This document shows positions 52,819-52,942 of a stretch of 52,942 nucleotides of DNA, one piece after another. Below the pieces are notes generated by a model. The model ran no database searches. It saw only the letters and a list, made by a program, of their open reading frames with translations, and had not been told where the DNA came from. Within the stretch, counting starts at the first letter, position 1; the number at the start of each line of letters is the position of its first letter. This DNA comes from Deltaproteobacteria bacterium (GTDB lineage Bacteria > Myxococcota_A > Polyangia > Haliangiales > JADYYK01), in assembly GCA_020853705.1 (NCBI GenBank), contig JADYYK010000024.1:1-52942 (forward strand), read 5' to 3'. The position numbers and the translations under genes are program-made.

Positions 52819-52942
52819 ATCGAGATAGGGGCGGCCAGTAGGGACTGGCCGACCCCTCTCACACCACCGGACGTACGGGTCCGTATCCGGCGGTTCACAG
52901 GTTGGGGTCCGCCTCCAGCCTCGGCAGTCCCATCGCATCGAA
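52819..52942 (-). mobile_element. 3' end of a group II intron (domains V and VI), cut by window edge
   Basis: Read on the minus strand, 52862-52896 forms a domain V-type hairpin: ACCGCCGGA..TACGG pairs with CCGTA-CG-TCCGGTGGT, with the two-base bulge typical of domain V. It is followed by GTGTGAGAGGGG, then a domain VI-like stem AGGGG..CGGCCAGT with ACTGGCCG..CCCCT around CCCT. The sequence ends CCCCTATCTCGAT, with a candidate branch-point A eight bases from a 3' end AT (the AY rule) at 52819. The intron body and its 5' end lie beyond the window. Confidence 0.62.
52895..52942 (-). CDS. possible C-terminal codons of an intron-encoded reverse transcriptase (partial)
   Basis: Fifteen codons and a TGA read in from the window edge (FDAMGLPRLEADPNL) and stop just at the start of the domain V hairpin, where intron-encoded proteins may end. 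The fragment is too short to recognise a family. Confidence 0.3.
   Translation of the reverse strand, partial: FDAMGLPRLEADPNL

Overview
The window reads as chromosomal DNA from a myxobacterium-like member of the Myxococcota. The basis is very high GC with strong GC bias at third codon positions, eukaryotic-type Ser/Thr kinases, an FHA-domain sigma-54 activator, many lipoproteins and Cys-rich secreted proteins, MYXO-CTERM-like C-terminal anchors and a transglutaminase-elicitor-type secreted protein. No species is assigned.

Layout. 1-17.0 kb: the 5' part of lon (minus strand) is followed by about 15.8 kb of accessory genes. These are a SnoaL-like protein, a kinase/AAA/TPR protein with an FHA-sigma54 activator, a sialidase-like propeller protein with a MoaD/ThiS-like protein, and a run of translationally coupled envelope or secreted genes (an effector-like protein with a GKRTLT motif, a small lipoprotein, a PEGA protein and a beta-helix lipoprotein). 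A Cys-rich lipoprotein and a TPR protein converge on this run. 17.0-20.4 kb: tig-clpP-clpX, all on the minus strand under one good sigma-70 promoter. lon normally follows clpX directly, so the accessory block appears to split a classical proteostasis cluster. 20.4-26.5 kb: ferrochelatase, a YkgJ-type Cys-cluster protein, a membrane PH-like protein, a second kinase (with PEGA), a D-Ala-D-Ala carboxypeptidase, and tRNA-Arg, tRNA-Lys and tRNA-Leu with a clear promoter and an internal terminator.

26.8-33.4 kb: two large secreted proteins. One carries a MYXO-CTERM-like segment and a second lipobox in its interior. The other is a transglutaminase-elicitor-like lipoprotein with pre-peptidase-type domains. 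33.4-37.6 kb: a putative outer-membrane protein, an EEP-family lipoprotein and two tandem lgt paralogues, which fits the lipoprotein load of the region. 37.2-41.8 kb: a tightly overlapping minus-strand operon of lytic transglycosylase, TPR/AIM24-like protein, pgsA, pabB and an unknown gene. 41.8-42.0 kb: an array of four near-identical hairpins between the divergent transglycosylase and nadB genes. 42.0-52.8 kb: nadB, a glycosyltransferase, a thioesterase, an outer-membrane protein, a Cys-rich MYXO-CTERM protein, an aminotransferase, ftsH and a membrane metallophosphoesterase. The window ends inside what looks like the 3' end (domains V and VI) of a group II intron on the minus strand.

Functional themes are ATP-dependent proteolysis (Lon, ClpXP, FtsH), phospho-signalling, lipoprotein and secreted-protein biogenesis, and peptidoglycan and phospholipid metabolism. 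All functional calls come from reading translated sequence and motifs; no database search was run.
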